Assembly: GCF_030065885.1 (NCBI RefSeq)
Contig: NZ_JASJCS010000033.1
Location: 1 to 48,005 of the forward strand
From: Ilumatobacter sp.
GTDB taxonomy: Bacteria > Actinomycetota > Acidimicrobiia > Acidimicrobiales > Ilumatobacteraceae
Length of the DNA stretch: 48,005 bases
Direction of reading: 5' to 3'
Below are positions 7,395 through 14,944 of this stretch, in pieces; positions within the stretch are counted from its first letter, which is position 1; each line of letters opens with the position of its first letter. Made by a program: the position numbers and the translations under genes. The notes below the pieces were generated by a model. That model saw only the letters and a program-made list of their open reading frames with translations. It ran no database searches and was not told the DNA's origin.

Positions 7395-8732
7395 ATGCTC
7401 GATCAACACCGCGACTACGTGCTGCGCACCGTCGAGGAGCGCGGCGTACGCCTCGTGCGCCTGTGGTTCACCGACGTGCTCGGCAACCTGAAGAGCTTCG
7501 CGATCAGCCCGGCCGAGCTCGAGAACGCGCTCGAGGACGGCATGACGTTCGACGGCTCGTCGATCGACGGGTTCTCGCGCATCCAGGAGGCCGACGTGTT
7601 GGCGGTGCCCGACCCCGACACCTTCGAGCTGATCCCGTGGAGCGAGCCGGGTGCAGCCGAGGCGCGGGTCTTCTGCGACATCCACAGCCTCGACGGCACA
7701 CCGTTCGAGGGCGACCCGCGGCAGGTCCTCCGCCGTCACATCACCGCCGCGCACGAAGAGGGCTTCACCTTCTACCTCGCGCCCGACATCGAGTTCTTCT
7801 ACTTCGAGCCTCCCAGGCGCGGGGAGCGTCCCCAGCCGCTCGACCAGGGCAGCTACTTCGACCTCACCACTCGCGATGCCGCCGGCGATCTCCGCAAGGA
7901 GACGATCCGCAAGCTCGAGCAGATGAGCATCCCGGTCGAGTACAGCTTCCACGAGGACGCGCCGAGCCAGCAGGAGATCGACCTCCGTCACACCGACGCG
8001 CTCACGATGGCCGACAGCGTGATGACGTTCCGCCTCGTCGTGAAGGAGGTCGCCGCAAGCCAAGGGGTGCACGCCACGTTCATGCCCAAGCCGTTCGAGG
8101 CGATGCAGGGGTCGGGCATGCATCTCCACATGTCGCTGTTCCGCGGCGACGACAACGCGTTCTACGACGGCGACGACGCCCACCACCTGTCGCCGCTCGC
8201 CAAGTCGTTCATGGCCGGCCTGCTGGTCCATGCGGCAGAGATCACGGCCATCACCAACCAGACCGTCAACAGCTACAAGCGGCTCGTCCCCGGCTTCGAA
8301 GCGCCGGTCCACATCAGCTGGGCCCGCAACAACCGCAGCGGCCTGATCCGAGTCCCGATCGCCAAGAAGGGCAACCCGGTCGCGACGCGGATCGAGTTCC
8401 GCTCGCCCGACCCCGCCGCCAACCCCTACCTGGTCTTCAGCGTGCTGCTCGCCGCCGGCATGCGCGGCATCCACGAGGGCTACGAGCTCGCCGAGGAGGC
8501 CGACGCCAACCTCTTCGAGATGGACGACGCGGCGCTCGCCAAGCTCGGCATCACCCAGCTCCCGCAGTCGCTGTCCGACGCGCTGCGCATGATGGAGTCG
8601 TCCGAGCTCGTGCACGAGGCGCTCGGCGAGCACATCTTCGAGTGGTTCCTGCGCAACAAGCGCCGCGAGTGGCGCAGCTACAAGACCCACGTCAGCCAGT
8701 TCGAGCTCGACCGGTACCTCGGGTCCGTCTGA
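7395..8732 (+). CDS. glnA2: glutamine synthetase type I, GlnA2-like
   Basis: 445 residues. ATG 7395 is chosen because GAGGTGA (7383-7389) is an excellent Shine-Dalgarno five bases away; the in-frame GTG 7386 lies within it. The sequence follows M. tuberculosis GlnA2 closely as remembered: VRLVRLWFTDVLGNLKSFAI, FDGSSIDGF, PDIEFFYFEP, EYSFHEDAPSQQEIDLR, NSYKRLVPGFEAP, NRSGLIRVP and RIEFRSPDPAANPY. The segment equivalent to the adenylylation loop reads NLFEMDDAA, with Phe where adenylylated enzymes have Tyr, so covalent control is unlikely. The two synthetases and the GlnR-like regulator form a nitrogen-assimilation group. Confidence 0.92.
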   Translation: MLDQHRDYVLRTVEERGVRLVRLWFTDVLGNLKSFAISPAELENALEDGMTFDGSSIDGFSRIQEADVLAVPDPDTFELIPWSEPGAAEARVFCDIHSLDGTPFEGDPRQVLRRHITAAHEEGFTFYLAPDIEFFYFEPPRRGERPQPLDQGSYFDLTTRDAAGDLRKETIRKLEQMSIPVEYSFHEDAPSQQEIDLRHTDALTMADSVMTFRLVVKEVAASQGVHATFMPKPFEAMQGSGMHLHMSLFRGDDNAFYDGDDAHHLSPLAKSFMAGLLVHAAEITAITNQTVNSYKRLVPGFEAPVHISWARNNRSGLIRVPIAKKGNPVATRIEFRSPDPAANPYLVFSVLLAAGMRGIHEGYELAEEADANLFEMDDAALAKLGITQLPQSLSDALRMMESSELVHEALGEHIFEWFLRNKRREWRSYKTHVSQFELDRYLGSV

Positions 8733-8797
8733 TGCGCGACGGTTCTCCCGGACGGCGACCGTGCTCGGCCACAGGCCGGATCGGCGCGCCATGGTGA
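8732..8797 (+). CDS. possible 21-residue coupling ORF between glnA2 and glnR
   Basis: A 22-codon frame beginning ATG inside the glnA2 stop (TGATG) and ending TGA overlapping the regulator start (ATGGTGA). It would read MRDGSPGRRPCSATGRIGAPW. The double overlap could couple translation of the regulator to glnA2, but the ORF has no independent support and may be chance. Confidence 0.2.
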   Translation: MRDGSPGRRPCSATGRIGAPW

Positions 8798-9489
8798 CCG
8801 CGCCGCACGACCGCGGCCTGATCGCGGTCTACGCCGACTCGGTCGACGTGGCGCGGGCGCTCGACCTCGCCGGCATCTCCTGGAAGACCGTCACGGGGCT
8901 CGACGATGCCGCCGAGCACGAGCCGCCCGCGGGTTGGAGCGGTGCCATCGTCGACTGCACCGACGACGCCGAGAGCGCCTGGGCGTTCGCCCGCGCGATC
9001 CGTCAGTCCGACTCGTCGGCCGTGAGCGTGCTCGTGCTGATCGGCGGCTCGCAGATCGGCGACCTCGAGCTGCGCGACGACCTGTTCGACGACTTCTGCC
9101 TGACGCCCTTCCATCCCGCCGAGTTCGAAGCGCGGGTGCGACATCTGCTGTGGACGTCGGGCGACACCGTCCCGGCCGCCGACCTGGTCGAGTACGGCGA
9201 GCTCCGGCTCAACCTCGAGACCTACCAGGCCACCATCGCGCAGCGCCCGCTCGACCTCACGTTCATGGAGTACGAGCTGCTGAAGTTCCTCGCCCAGAAC
9301 CCGGGCAAGGTGTTCACGCGGGAGATCCTGCTGTCGCGGGTGTGGGGCTACGAGTACTACGGCGGCGCCCGCACCGTCGACGTGCACATCCGGCGCCTCA
9401 GGGCGAAGCTCGGCGAGGAGCACGCCGGGCTGATCCAGACGGTCCGTTCGGTCGGCTACCGGTTCGGCCAGTCGCGCTGGGGCAGCTGA
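8791..9489 (+). CDS. glnR: GlnR-like atypical OmpR-family response regulator
   Basis: 232 residues. The C-terminal winged helix (about 130-228) with RPLDLTFMEYELLKFLAQNP, RVWGYEYYGGARTVDVHIRR and TVRSVGYRFG is very close to actinobacterial GlnR. The N-terminal receiver lacks the usual acidic pocket and has no obvious phospho-Asp, as in GlnR, which works without a dedicated kinase. GlnR activates glnA, glnII and amt under nitrogen limitation; its position directly after two glutamine synthetase genes fits. ATG 8791 is used; GTG 8794 is equally possible and neither has a good Shine-Dalgarno. Other OmpR-type orphan regulators remain possible. Confidence 0.8.
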   Translation: MVTAPHDRGLIAVYADSVDVARALDLAGISWKTVTGLDDAAEHEPPAGWSGAIVDCTDDAESAWAFARAIRQSDSSAVSVLVLIGGSQIGDLELRDDLFDDFCLTPFHPAEFEARVRHLLWTSGDTVPAADLVEYGELRLNLETYQATIAQRPLDLTFMEYELLKFLAQNPGKVFTREILLSRVWGYEYYGGARTVDVHIRRLRAKLGEEHAGLIQTVRSVGYRFGQSRWGS

Positions 9490-9595
9490 CGTCTCGACAC
9501 GCGACGCGTCCGGCCGGGTGAGCCGGGTGCCCGCCGGCCACCCGCTCCTCGGCGCCTTGCTACCGTGACGGCCGTCGCCGATCAGTGAGGGCAAC

Positions 9596-11116
9596 GTGGC
9601 ACGACTGCACGTCCAGTACCCCGGTCTCCGCGGCGTCGTCGTCGATGGCGCCGTGGAAGGGAACACCAACCGCGTCCTCTCGCTGGCGCCGGGACGACAC
9701 GTGGTCTCCCTGGACGGGCCGGCCGACTTCGAGCCGGCCGAGCACGAGATCGACGTCGGCGCCGACACCGACGAGGGACCGCCGGCGTTCGTGTCGTTCT
9801 CGACGGCGATGCCCGACGTCGATCGGTTCTCGCCGATGTACTGCCGCTACAACGGCATGCTCCTCGGGCAGTTCATGATGGTCGCCACCGCGAGGTACGC
9901 ACGCGACGACTGGCCGATCCGACGTGACCGCATGCAGGAGTTCCTCGACGAGATCGGGGTCGACGTGCGGTTGAGCACCGAGCAGACCCCGTTCGGCACG
10001 CCGGAGCACAACGAGCTCATGCAGCAGGTCATCGTCGGCGCGGCGGCGGTGTCGCAGGAGCTGGCGGAGTTCGTGCTGCTCGGCGGGCACCTCATCCTCC
10101 AGGGCCTGGGCGAGGCCGACGACCCCGAGGTCGCCGCGGGCATCCTCGACCAGATCCGCGGGATCGTGGCCAAGTACGAACTCCCCGAGCCCGATCTCGA
10201 TCTGTTCGTCGCACCGATCGGCGACGACGGCGTTCGCCTCGTCGACCCGCTGCTGACCCCGTCGCTGCTCTATCTGGCAGAGGTCGTCGAGCAGCTCCCC
10301 GCCGAGCCCGAAACCGCGTTCGTCATCATGCCCTTCGCGCCGCCGTACGCCGGGTACTTCGCCACGTTCTACCGCCCGACGCTCGAGCGAGCCGGCTTCC
10401 GGGCGTTCCGGGCGTGGGGCGGCCTGTCGGACGAGGAGTACGCCGACCTCCTGATCCGGCTGATCGCGAAGTCGGGGATCGTGTGGGCCGACGTGTCCGA
10501 ACCCAACGCGAACGTCTTCTACGAGATCGGTGCCGCCCACGCCAGCGGGCACCTGTCGGTGCTGGTCAAGAGCGCCGAGTCGACGGCCGAGGTGCCGGCG
10601 AACATCGGCCACGACACGATCCTCAGCTACGACCCGTCCGGACCCGACTTCCCGGTTCCCGAGATCGGCGCGCTCGCCATGCTCATCTCGGCGATGCAGG
10701 TGGCCTCGGCGCGCGGTGAACGCCTCCGCGTGACCGGCGATGCCGTGTCCGACGCCGTCGACCGTGCCGCCGGGCTGCTGCAGCAGATCATCATCCCGCC
10801 CGAGGCGTACGAGGCTCGCGACCGCGGGATCGAGGCCCTGCAGGCCCACGACGCCGCCGCAGCGGAACGAGAGCTTCTGCAGGCGGTGGCGCTGGGCCTC
10901 GACGACGCCGCCGTGCTGATGGGAGTGGGCGTCACCCAACTCGCCCTCGGCAAGTACGAGGACGCCGACGGCCACTACGCGCTCGCGATCGCACGGGCGT
11001 CGCCCGACCAGCTCGCAGCCGCGCGGACGACCGTGGCGTCCTTCCGCGACCATGCGACCGGCGACGACCGGGCAGCGCTCGAGTCGATCCTCGCCCGCTT
11101 CGACGACGTCGGCTGA
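9596..11116 (+). CDS. nucleoside-deoxyribosyltransferase-like/TIR-like domain protein with PEGA-like N-terminus and TPR-like C-terminus
   Basis: 506 residues from GTG 9596 (GAGGG upstream). Residues 1-60 (PGLRGVVVDG, GNTN, LAPGRHVVSLDGP) resemble a PEGA-type beta sandwich. Residues 60-230 are helical and unassigned. Residues 240-365 carry AFVIMPFAPPY, TLERAGFRAFRAW, IAKSGIVWADVSEPNANVFY and EIGAAHASGH, the signature of nucleoside 2-deoxyribosyltransferase-like folds related to TIR domains, where the Glu of YEIG is the usual catalytic residue. The last 110 residues look like helical TPR-type repeats. This family layout recalls NAD- or nucleotide-processing effectors, but no defence genes lie nearby. 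Activity is unknown. Confidence 0.65.
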   Translation: MARLHVQYPGLRGVVVDGAVEGNTNRVLSLAPGRHVVSLDGPADFEPAEHEIDVGADTDEGPPAFVSFSTAMPDVDRFSPMYCRYNGMLLGQFMMVATARYARDDWPIRRDRMQEFLDEIGVDVRLSTEQTPFGTPEHNELMQQVIVGAAAVSQELAEFVLLGGHLILQGLGEADDPEVAAGILDQIRGIVAKYELPEPDLDLFVAPIGDDGVRLVDPLLTPSLLYLAEVVEQLPAEPETAFVIMPFAPPYAGYFATFYRPTLERAGFRAFRAWGGLSDEEYADLLIRLIAKSGIVWADVSEPNANVFYEIGAAHASGHLSVLVKSAESTAEVPANIGHDTILSYDPSGPDFPVPEIGALAMLISAMQVASARGERLRVTGDAVSDAVDRAAGLLQQIIIPPEAYEARDRGIEALQAHDAAAAERELLQAVALGLDDAAVLMGVGVTQLALGKYEDADGHYALAIARASPDQLAAARTTVASFRDHATGDDRAALESILARFDDVG

Positions 11117-11230
11117 GCGGCGCTCCGGACCGGCGGCGCGTCCGACCGGCGACGGATCGTCGGGGCGAGGCCGACGGGTCGGCGGGTCGGCGCGTCGGAT
11201 CGTCGGCCCGTCAGCGGGGCGGCGGCCGGC

Positions 11231-12028
11231 TCAGCGGGAGAAGTGCGCCACGATGCCGTCGGCCATCGCCTCGGCGAACCGCTGGCGGCCGATCTCGGTG
11301 AGGTGCACGCCGTCGCCGGTGATGACGCCCTCGTCGTCACCGGACGAGAACCAGTCGACGACCGCGGCGTCGCGGCGAGCGCCGACGACCGAGCGAAGCA
11401 CCTCGTTGGCCTCGGCGACCGACTCGGCCCGGTCGCGGATCCAGAGGTCGACCCAGATCACGGTCGCATCGCGGGGCACGTGTCGGAGCACGGTCGTGAC
11501 GTCGTCGCCGAAGCCGACGGCGGAGTCGAACGACCCGATGTCGTTGGTCCCGAGCGCGATCACCCAGACCTCGGCGGGCTCACCCGCGGCGACGATCTCG
11601 TCGATCGCATCGACCCCGGCCGGCAGGGAGCGTGCGCTCTTGACCATCCGCCGGTTCTCCATCGCGTCGAAGCCGACCAGGTCGAGGCCCAGGCCGCGCA
11701 TCGCGGTCTCGATCTCCGCCGCCGCCGAGAGCGTCAAGGAGTCGCCGACCACCGCGACCGACCCGGGGAGCCGCGGGGCCACGACCTCCGGCACGATCCG
11801 GACGGGATCGGCCGTCTCGTCGTCGGCGTCGGGGTCGGCATCGACGGCGACCGCGACCGCGGACTCACCGGCCGCGGCGGGGATGGCCGCCGGCCGCACA
11901 CGTTCGGATTGCTCCGGTGTCGTGCCGGCGGCGACGGCCGACACGCCCTGCGAGGACGCGTTGGGTGCACACGCGCTGACGAGCAGGCCGGCGGCGAGCG
12001 CCAGGACGCGGACGGACACGGCGTCCAT
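11231..12028 (-). CDS. SGNH/GDSL-family hydrolase lipoprotein
   Basis: 265 residues from ATG 12028. A signal peptide ends in the lipobox LLVSAC (Cys20), followed by an Ala/Asp-rich linker. The catalytic domain (about 88-265) has block I VVGDSLTLSA with the nucleophile Ser, block III GTNDIG with the oxyanion Asn, and block V DGVHLTEIG with the Asp-x-x-His pair, so the SGNH set is complete. It is probably a membrane-anchored esterase, lipase or O-acetyl hydrolase. It is read after a small membrane protein gene on the same strand 57 bases away and converges on the NDT-like gene. Confidence 0.82.
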   Translation of the reverse strand: MDAVSVRVLALAAGLLVSACAPNASSQGVSAVAAGTTPEQSERVRPAAIPAAAGESAVAVAVDADPDADDETADPVRIVPEVVAPRLPGSVAVVGDSLTLSAAAEIETAMRGLGLDLVGFDAMENRRMVKSARSLPAGVDAIDEIVAAGEPAEVWVIALGTNDIGSFDSAVGFGDDVTTVLRHVPRDATVIWVDLWIRDRAESVAEANEVLRSVVGARRDAAVVDWFSSGDDEGVITGDGVHLTEIGRQRFAEAMADGIVAHFSR

Positions 12029-12084
12029 TCTGACCCGTGCACGACCCGACGGAGCGGCACCGGCCGGGCGGTCGGCCCGGCGGC

Positions 12085-12240
12085 TCAATCGTCGAGGTCG
12101 AGCAGCTCGCTGCCCTCGTGCCGCGCCTCGCCGTCCTGCTGGAGGAAGAACCCGAGGATCGCGGAGGCGGCACCACCGCTCATCAGGATGAGCGTTGGGA
12201 AGATCAGCAGCACGACGACGATCGCGATTGCTCCGGCCAT
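12085..12240 (-). CDS. 51-residue single-pass membrane protein
   Basis: A small gene with ATG 12240 and stop at 12085. The product begins MAGAIAIVVVLLIFPTLILM, one strong hydrophobic helix, continues through a Gly/Ala segment ILGFFLQQ and ends in an acidic tail (ELLDLDD). Codon third positions are nearly all G or C, as in neighbouring genes. TAGCCT lies six bases before the ATG with no Shine-Dalgarno, matching the leaderless pattern of the window. The N-out or N-in topology and function are unknown. Confidence 0.6.
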   Translation of the reverse strand: MAGAIAIVVVLLIFPTLILMSGGAASAILGFFLQQDGEARHEGSELLDLDD

Positions 12241-12246
12241 GTGGCC

Positions 12247-12252
12247 AGGCTA
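12247..12252 (-). promoter_or_regulatory. leaderless -10 (TAGCCT)
   Basis: TAGCCT on the minus strand, six bases before ATG 12240. Confidence 0.45.
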
Positions 12253-12277
12253 GCCGTCGGCCGCCGATCCGATCAGA

Positions 12278-12628
12278 TCAGTCCGGCCGGTACGCCATGG
12301 CCTCGATCTCGACCTGGGCGCCCACCGGGAGCTCGCGCACGGCGACGGTCGACCGCGCCGGCCGGTGCGCGCCGAAGCCCTCGACGTAGGCGTCGTTGAA
12401 GGTCGCGAACGCGTCCATGTCGACGAGGAAGCACGTGGTCTTCACGACGTCGGTCAGTTCGGCGCCCATCTCGGCGAGACGTGCGGTCAGGTTGGCGATC
12501 GCGGCACTGGTCTGCCCGGCGACGCCGCCCTCGGCCAGCGCGCCGTCGACGACGCCGACCTGCCCCGAGACGATGATGAAGTCACCGGCGCGGACGGCCG
12601 GCGTGTACGGACCCAACGGCTTGCTCAT
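12278..12628 (-). CDS. ridA: RidA-family enamine/imine deaminase
   Basis: 116 residues. RidA proteins hydrolyse reactive 2-aminoacrylate and related enamines/imines made by PLP enzymes. Diagnostic features are GPYTPAVRAGDFIIVSGQVG at the N-terminus, TTCFLVDMDAFATFNDAYVE in the middle, PARSTVAVRELPVGAQVEIE with the carboxylate-binding Arg, and the terminal EAMAY. Length and fold match the trimeric family. TACGGT lies seven bases before the ATG, so the transcript is probably leaderless. Confidence 0.88.
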   Translation of the reverse strand: MSKPLGPYTPAVRAGDFIIVSGQVGVVDGALAEGGVAGQTSAAIANLTARLAEMGAELTDVVKTTCFLVDMDAFATFNDAYVEGFGAHRPARSTVAVRELPVGAQVEIEAMAYRPD

Positions 12629-12635
12629 CGCGCCG

Positions 12636-12641
12636 ACCGTA
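12636..12641 (-). promoter_or_regulatory. leaderless -10 (TACGGT)
   Basis: TACGGT on the minus strand, seven bases before ATG 12628 of ridA. Confidence 0.55.
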
Positions 12642-12671
12642 CACAACGAGGGCGCCGAACGACGCCAGCGG

Positions 12672-14270
12672 CTACCGGCCGGTCGGCCACCGAGCGGGCC
12701 AGCCCGCTCGGTGCCAGACGGCCGCGGCGACTGCGGCGAACACGGCATCGCTGCCGTTGACGGGCGGACCGTCGCCCTGCTCGACGTCGATGTCGATCTG
12801 CGGCGTGTCGACGGCGCGGAGCACGCCGAACGAGCGGATCGTGAGGTCGTGCGGCACGCCGTCGCCGTCGACCGACACGCCTTCGGAGGTCACCCAGCCG
12901 AGCGCCATGTGCGCGGCACCGACGCAGTAGCTGCGCAACACCGCATCGTCGAGCACGCTCCCACAGCGGACCCTCGCGCTGATCGCGCCGCGGTTGTCGA
13001 CCGCAGCCGACGCGACGGCGCCGTTCGGCGCTTCGACGGCGAACTCCGGGCCCGGCCGGAGCGACGCGAGCAACACGGCCGCCTCGACCCAGCCCGCGCC
13101 GCGGAGCGAGGTCGATGTCGGCGGCCCCTCGACGTCGACCTCGACGACGTCGAGGCCGGGGGCGACCGACCCGATCGCGTCGACGATGCCGGCGGTTCGG
13201 GCCACCCGCACGACTCCCGAGCCGTCGGCGCGGAGGCCGGCCGCGAGCGGGGGGCGCTTGGCGCCGCGCCGCACGACGTCCTCGCGGGTCATGAGCACCC
13301 GGACGGGACGGCCGTGCTGGTCGGCGAGGCGCCGTGCCACGGCGGCCACCGGGGTGTCGGCCTTGCCGCCGAACGCGCCGCCGTTGCCCTGGGCGCTCAC
13401 CGGTTCGGACGCCGGCCGGCACCACGACGCGTCGGGCTCGAGGTAGGCCGGTTCGACCCACGTGGTCTGCAGCGTTCGGACCCAATCGCCGTGGGGCAGC
13501 TCGATCGGCCAGGAGAGCGGCGCCGTGGTCCGGCGTCCCTGCACCTTGCCGCTGAGTCGGCGAGCCTCGGCGAGCGACTCGCCGACCACCCACTCCCCGT
13601 CGGCGCCGAGCACCGCCACCAGCGCGTCGCTCGGCGCGGTGTCGTCGGCGAAGCCACCGGCACCGAGTGCGACGTGCGGGCCGACGCTCTGGGCCACGCC
13701 GCCCTCGATCGCCGCCCGCCGTTCGGACGGTGTCGGGGTCGTCGGCACGTCGCTCGGCGCATCGCTCGACGCCGCCGTGGACTCGACCGGCACGGTCGCC
13801 TCGGGAGGGTCGGTGGGCTCGAACGAGGTGACGGCGTCGACGATCGACTGCCATCCGGTGCAGCGGCAGAGGTGGGCGAGCATCGCCTGCCCGACCGCGC
13901 CGGCGGACGCTCGCTTGGCGTCGTCGAGCGCTGCCACCCGCATGATGATGCCCGGGGTGCAGAAGCCGCACTGGCTGGCGCCACAATCGGTGAACGTCTG
14001 CGCCCACCGGGAGGCTTCGGGGAGCCCCTCGACCGTCGTGACCGTTCGGCCTCGAGCGCGCGCCACGGGGGTCACGCACGACACCCGTGCCTGGCCGTCG
14101 ATCCAGACGGTGCAGCAGCCGCACTGGCCCTGCGGGCTGCACCCGTCCTTCGCCGATCGAACGCCGAGATGCTCGCGGAGCGCGTCGAGCAGCGAGCCCT
14201 CGGCCGGCACGCTGACCGCAGTGCCGTTCAGCTCGAAGTCGACGGAGGCGTCACTCGGCGGCACGGCCAC
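12672..14270 (-). CDS. fused [2Fe-2S] and shortened, degenerate molybdopterin-type oxidoreductase
   Basis: 532 residues from GTG 14270 (GTG 14264 also possible), overlapping the end of the helix-hairpin-helix gene by 20 bases. Residues 8-155 form an intact two-cluster Fe-S domain: GCSPQGQCGCC, VSC, CGASQCGFC and HLCRCTGW. The remaining 370 residues are a shrunken Mo domain retaining GNGGAFGGK and a tail parallel to the gene at 1-2186 (AAHMALGW, DLTIRSFGVLRAVDTPQIDID). About 250 residues normally between these parts, including the MGQG and GSR cofactor motifs, are absent, and KGVGEIGL is replaced by PPVNGSDAVFA, removing the catalytic Glu. It may be a pseudoenzyme, an electron-transfer partner, or decaying. 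Confidence 0.75.
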   Translation of the reverse strand: MAVPPSDASVDFELNGTAVSVPAEGSLLDALREHLGVRSAKDGCSPQGQCGCCTVWIDGQARVSCVTPVARARGRTVTTVEGLPEASRWAQTFTDCGASQCGFCTPGIIMRVAALDDAKRASAGAVGQAMLAHLCRCTGWQSIVDAVTSFEPTDPPEATVPVESTAASSDAPSDVPTTPTPSERRAAIEGGVAQSVGPHVALGAGGFADDTAPSDALVAVLGADGEWVVGESLAEARRLSGKVQGRRTTAPLSWPIELPHGDWVRTLQTTWVEPAYLEPDASWCRPASEPVSAQGNGGAFGGKADTPVAAVARRLADQHGRPVRVLMTREDVVRRGAKRPPLAAGLRADGSGVVRVARTAGIVDAIGSVAPGLDVVEVDVEGPPTSTSLRGAGWVEAAVLLASLRPGPEFAVEAPNGAVASAAVDNRGAISARVRCGSVLDDAVLRSYCVGAAHMALGWVTSEGVSVDGDGVPHDLTIRSFGVLRAVDTPQIDIDVEQGDGPPVNGSDAVFAAVAAAVWHRAGWPARWPTGR

Positions 14271-14868
14271 CGGCGAGCTGGTCGGTGAGCGCCTTGAACT
14301 CCGCCCAGCGACCCTCGGCCAGCAGGCCCGCCTGCTGCGGCCACGTCGAGGGGTCGTGGGTCTGGAAGCGCGGTCCGGCGTCGACGAGCATGGTCTTGAG
14401 CAGTGAGGCCTCGGTGGTGGAGAGGTCGAACCACGTACGGATCCCGATGCCGTGGCACAGCTCTTGGATCTTCGGACCGACACCTTCGACGACGGTGAGG
14501 TCGTCGAGGGTGACGGACTTGCCGAGCACCGACTTGGCCGCGTCGACGTCGGGCGCGACCGGCGGTGACTGCGGCTCGCCCTCGGCGGCGGCGATCGGCT
14601 GCGGGGCGACGCTCGACGCCGGCTGACCCGGTCCGCCGGCGCGTGCCTCGGCGAGCTCGGACTGGAGCCGGTCGCGCTCGGCGACGACCGGCTCGAGGTT
14701 GGCGAGCCGGCCGCGAAGGCGTTCGAGCTCGGCATTGTCGGTGGTCGCCGCGCGGGCTCGTGCGAGCTGGCGCGACGCGCCGACGCTGCGCAGGAGCCAC
14801 CCGATCACGATGCCCAGCAGCACCGCCAGCAGCACCCACAGCAATCCCATTCCCAGCGTGTACGGCAT
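14251..14868 (-). CDS. membrane-anchored helix-hairpin-helix protein
   Basis: 205 residues from ATG 14868, with GAGGTGA upstream. Residues 5-27 (GLLWVLLAVLLGIVIGWLL) are one N-terminal membrane helix, then a coiled coil near 45-75 (ELERLRGRLANLEPVVAERD), a Pro/Ala linker, and a C-terminal domain with DDLTVVEGVGPKIQELCHGI, a helix-hairpin-helix of the DUF4332/L21-like type. Genes of this type commonly sit beside OmpA-family genes, as here; the OmpA gene ends 77 bases upstream on the same strand. It may organise the envelope rather than bind DNA. The reading frame ends inside the next gene, indicating translational coupling. Confidence 0.7.
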   Translation of the reverse strand: MPYTLGMGLLWVLLAVLLGIVIGWLLRSVGASRQLARARAATTDNAELERLRGRLANLEPVVAERDRLQSELAEARAGGPGQPASSVAPQPIAAAEGEPQSPPVAPDVDAAKSVLGKSVTLDDLTVVEGVGPKIQELCHGIGIRTWFDLSTTEASLLKTMLVDAGPRFQTHDPSTWPQQAGLLAEGRWAEFKALTDQLAGGRAAE

Positions 14869-14944
14869 CAGTTCGTCACCTCGCCCATGCTGGCACGCGA
14901 CGGGCAGGCGGCGCGATGACCGCCGGCGCGGCCCGGCCGGTTCG

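Noticed and set aside
9490..9560. Terminator after the GlnR-like gene
   Set aside because: Several short GC stems are possible but none is clearly best and no T run follows.
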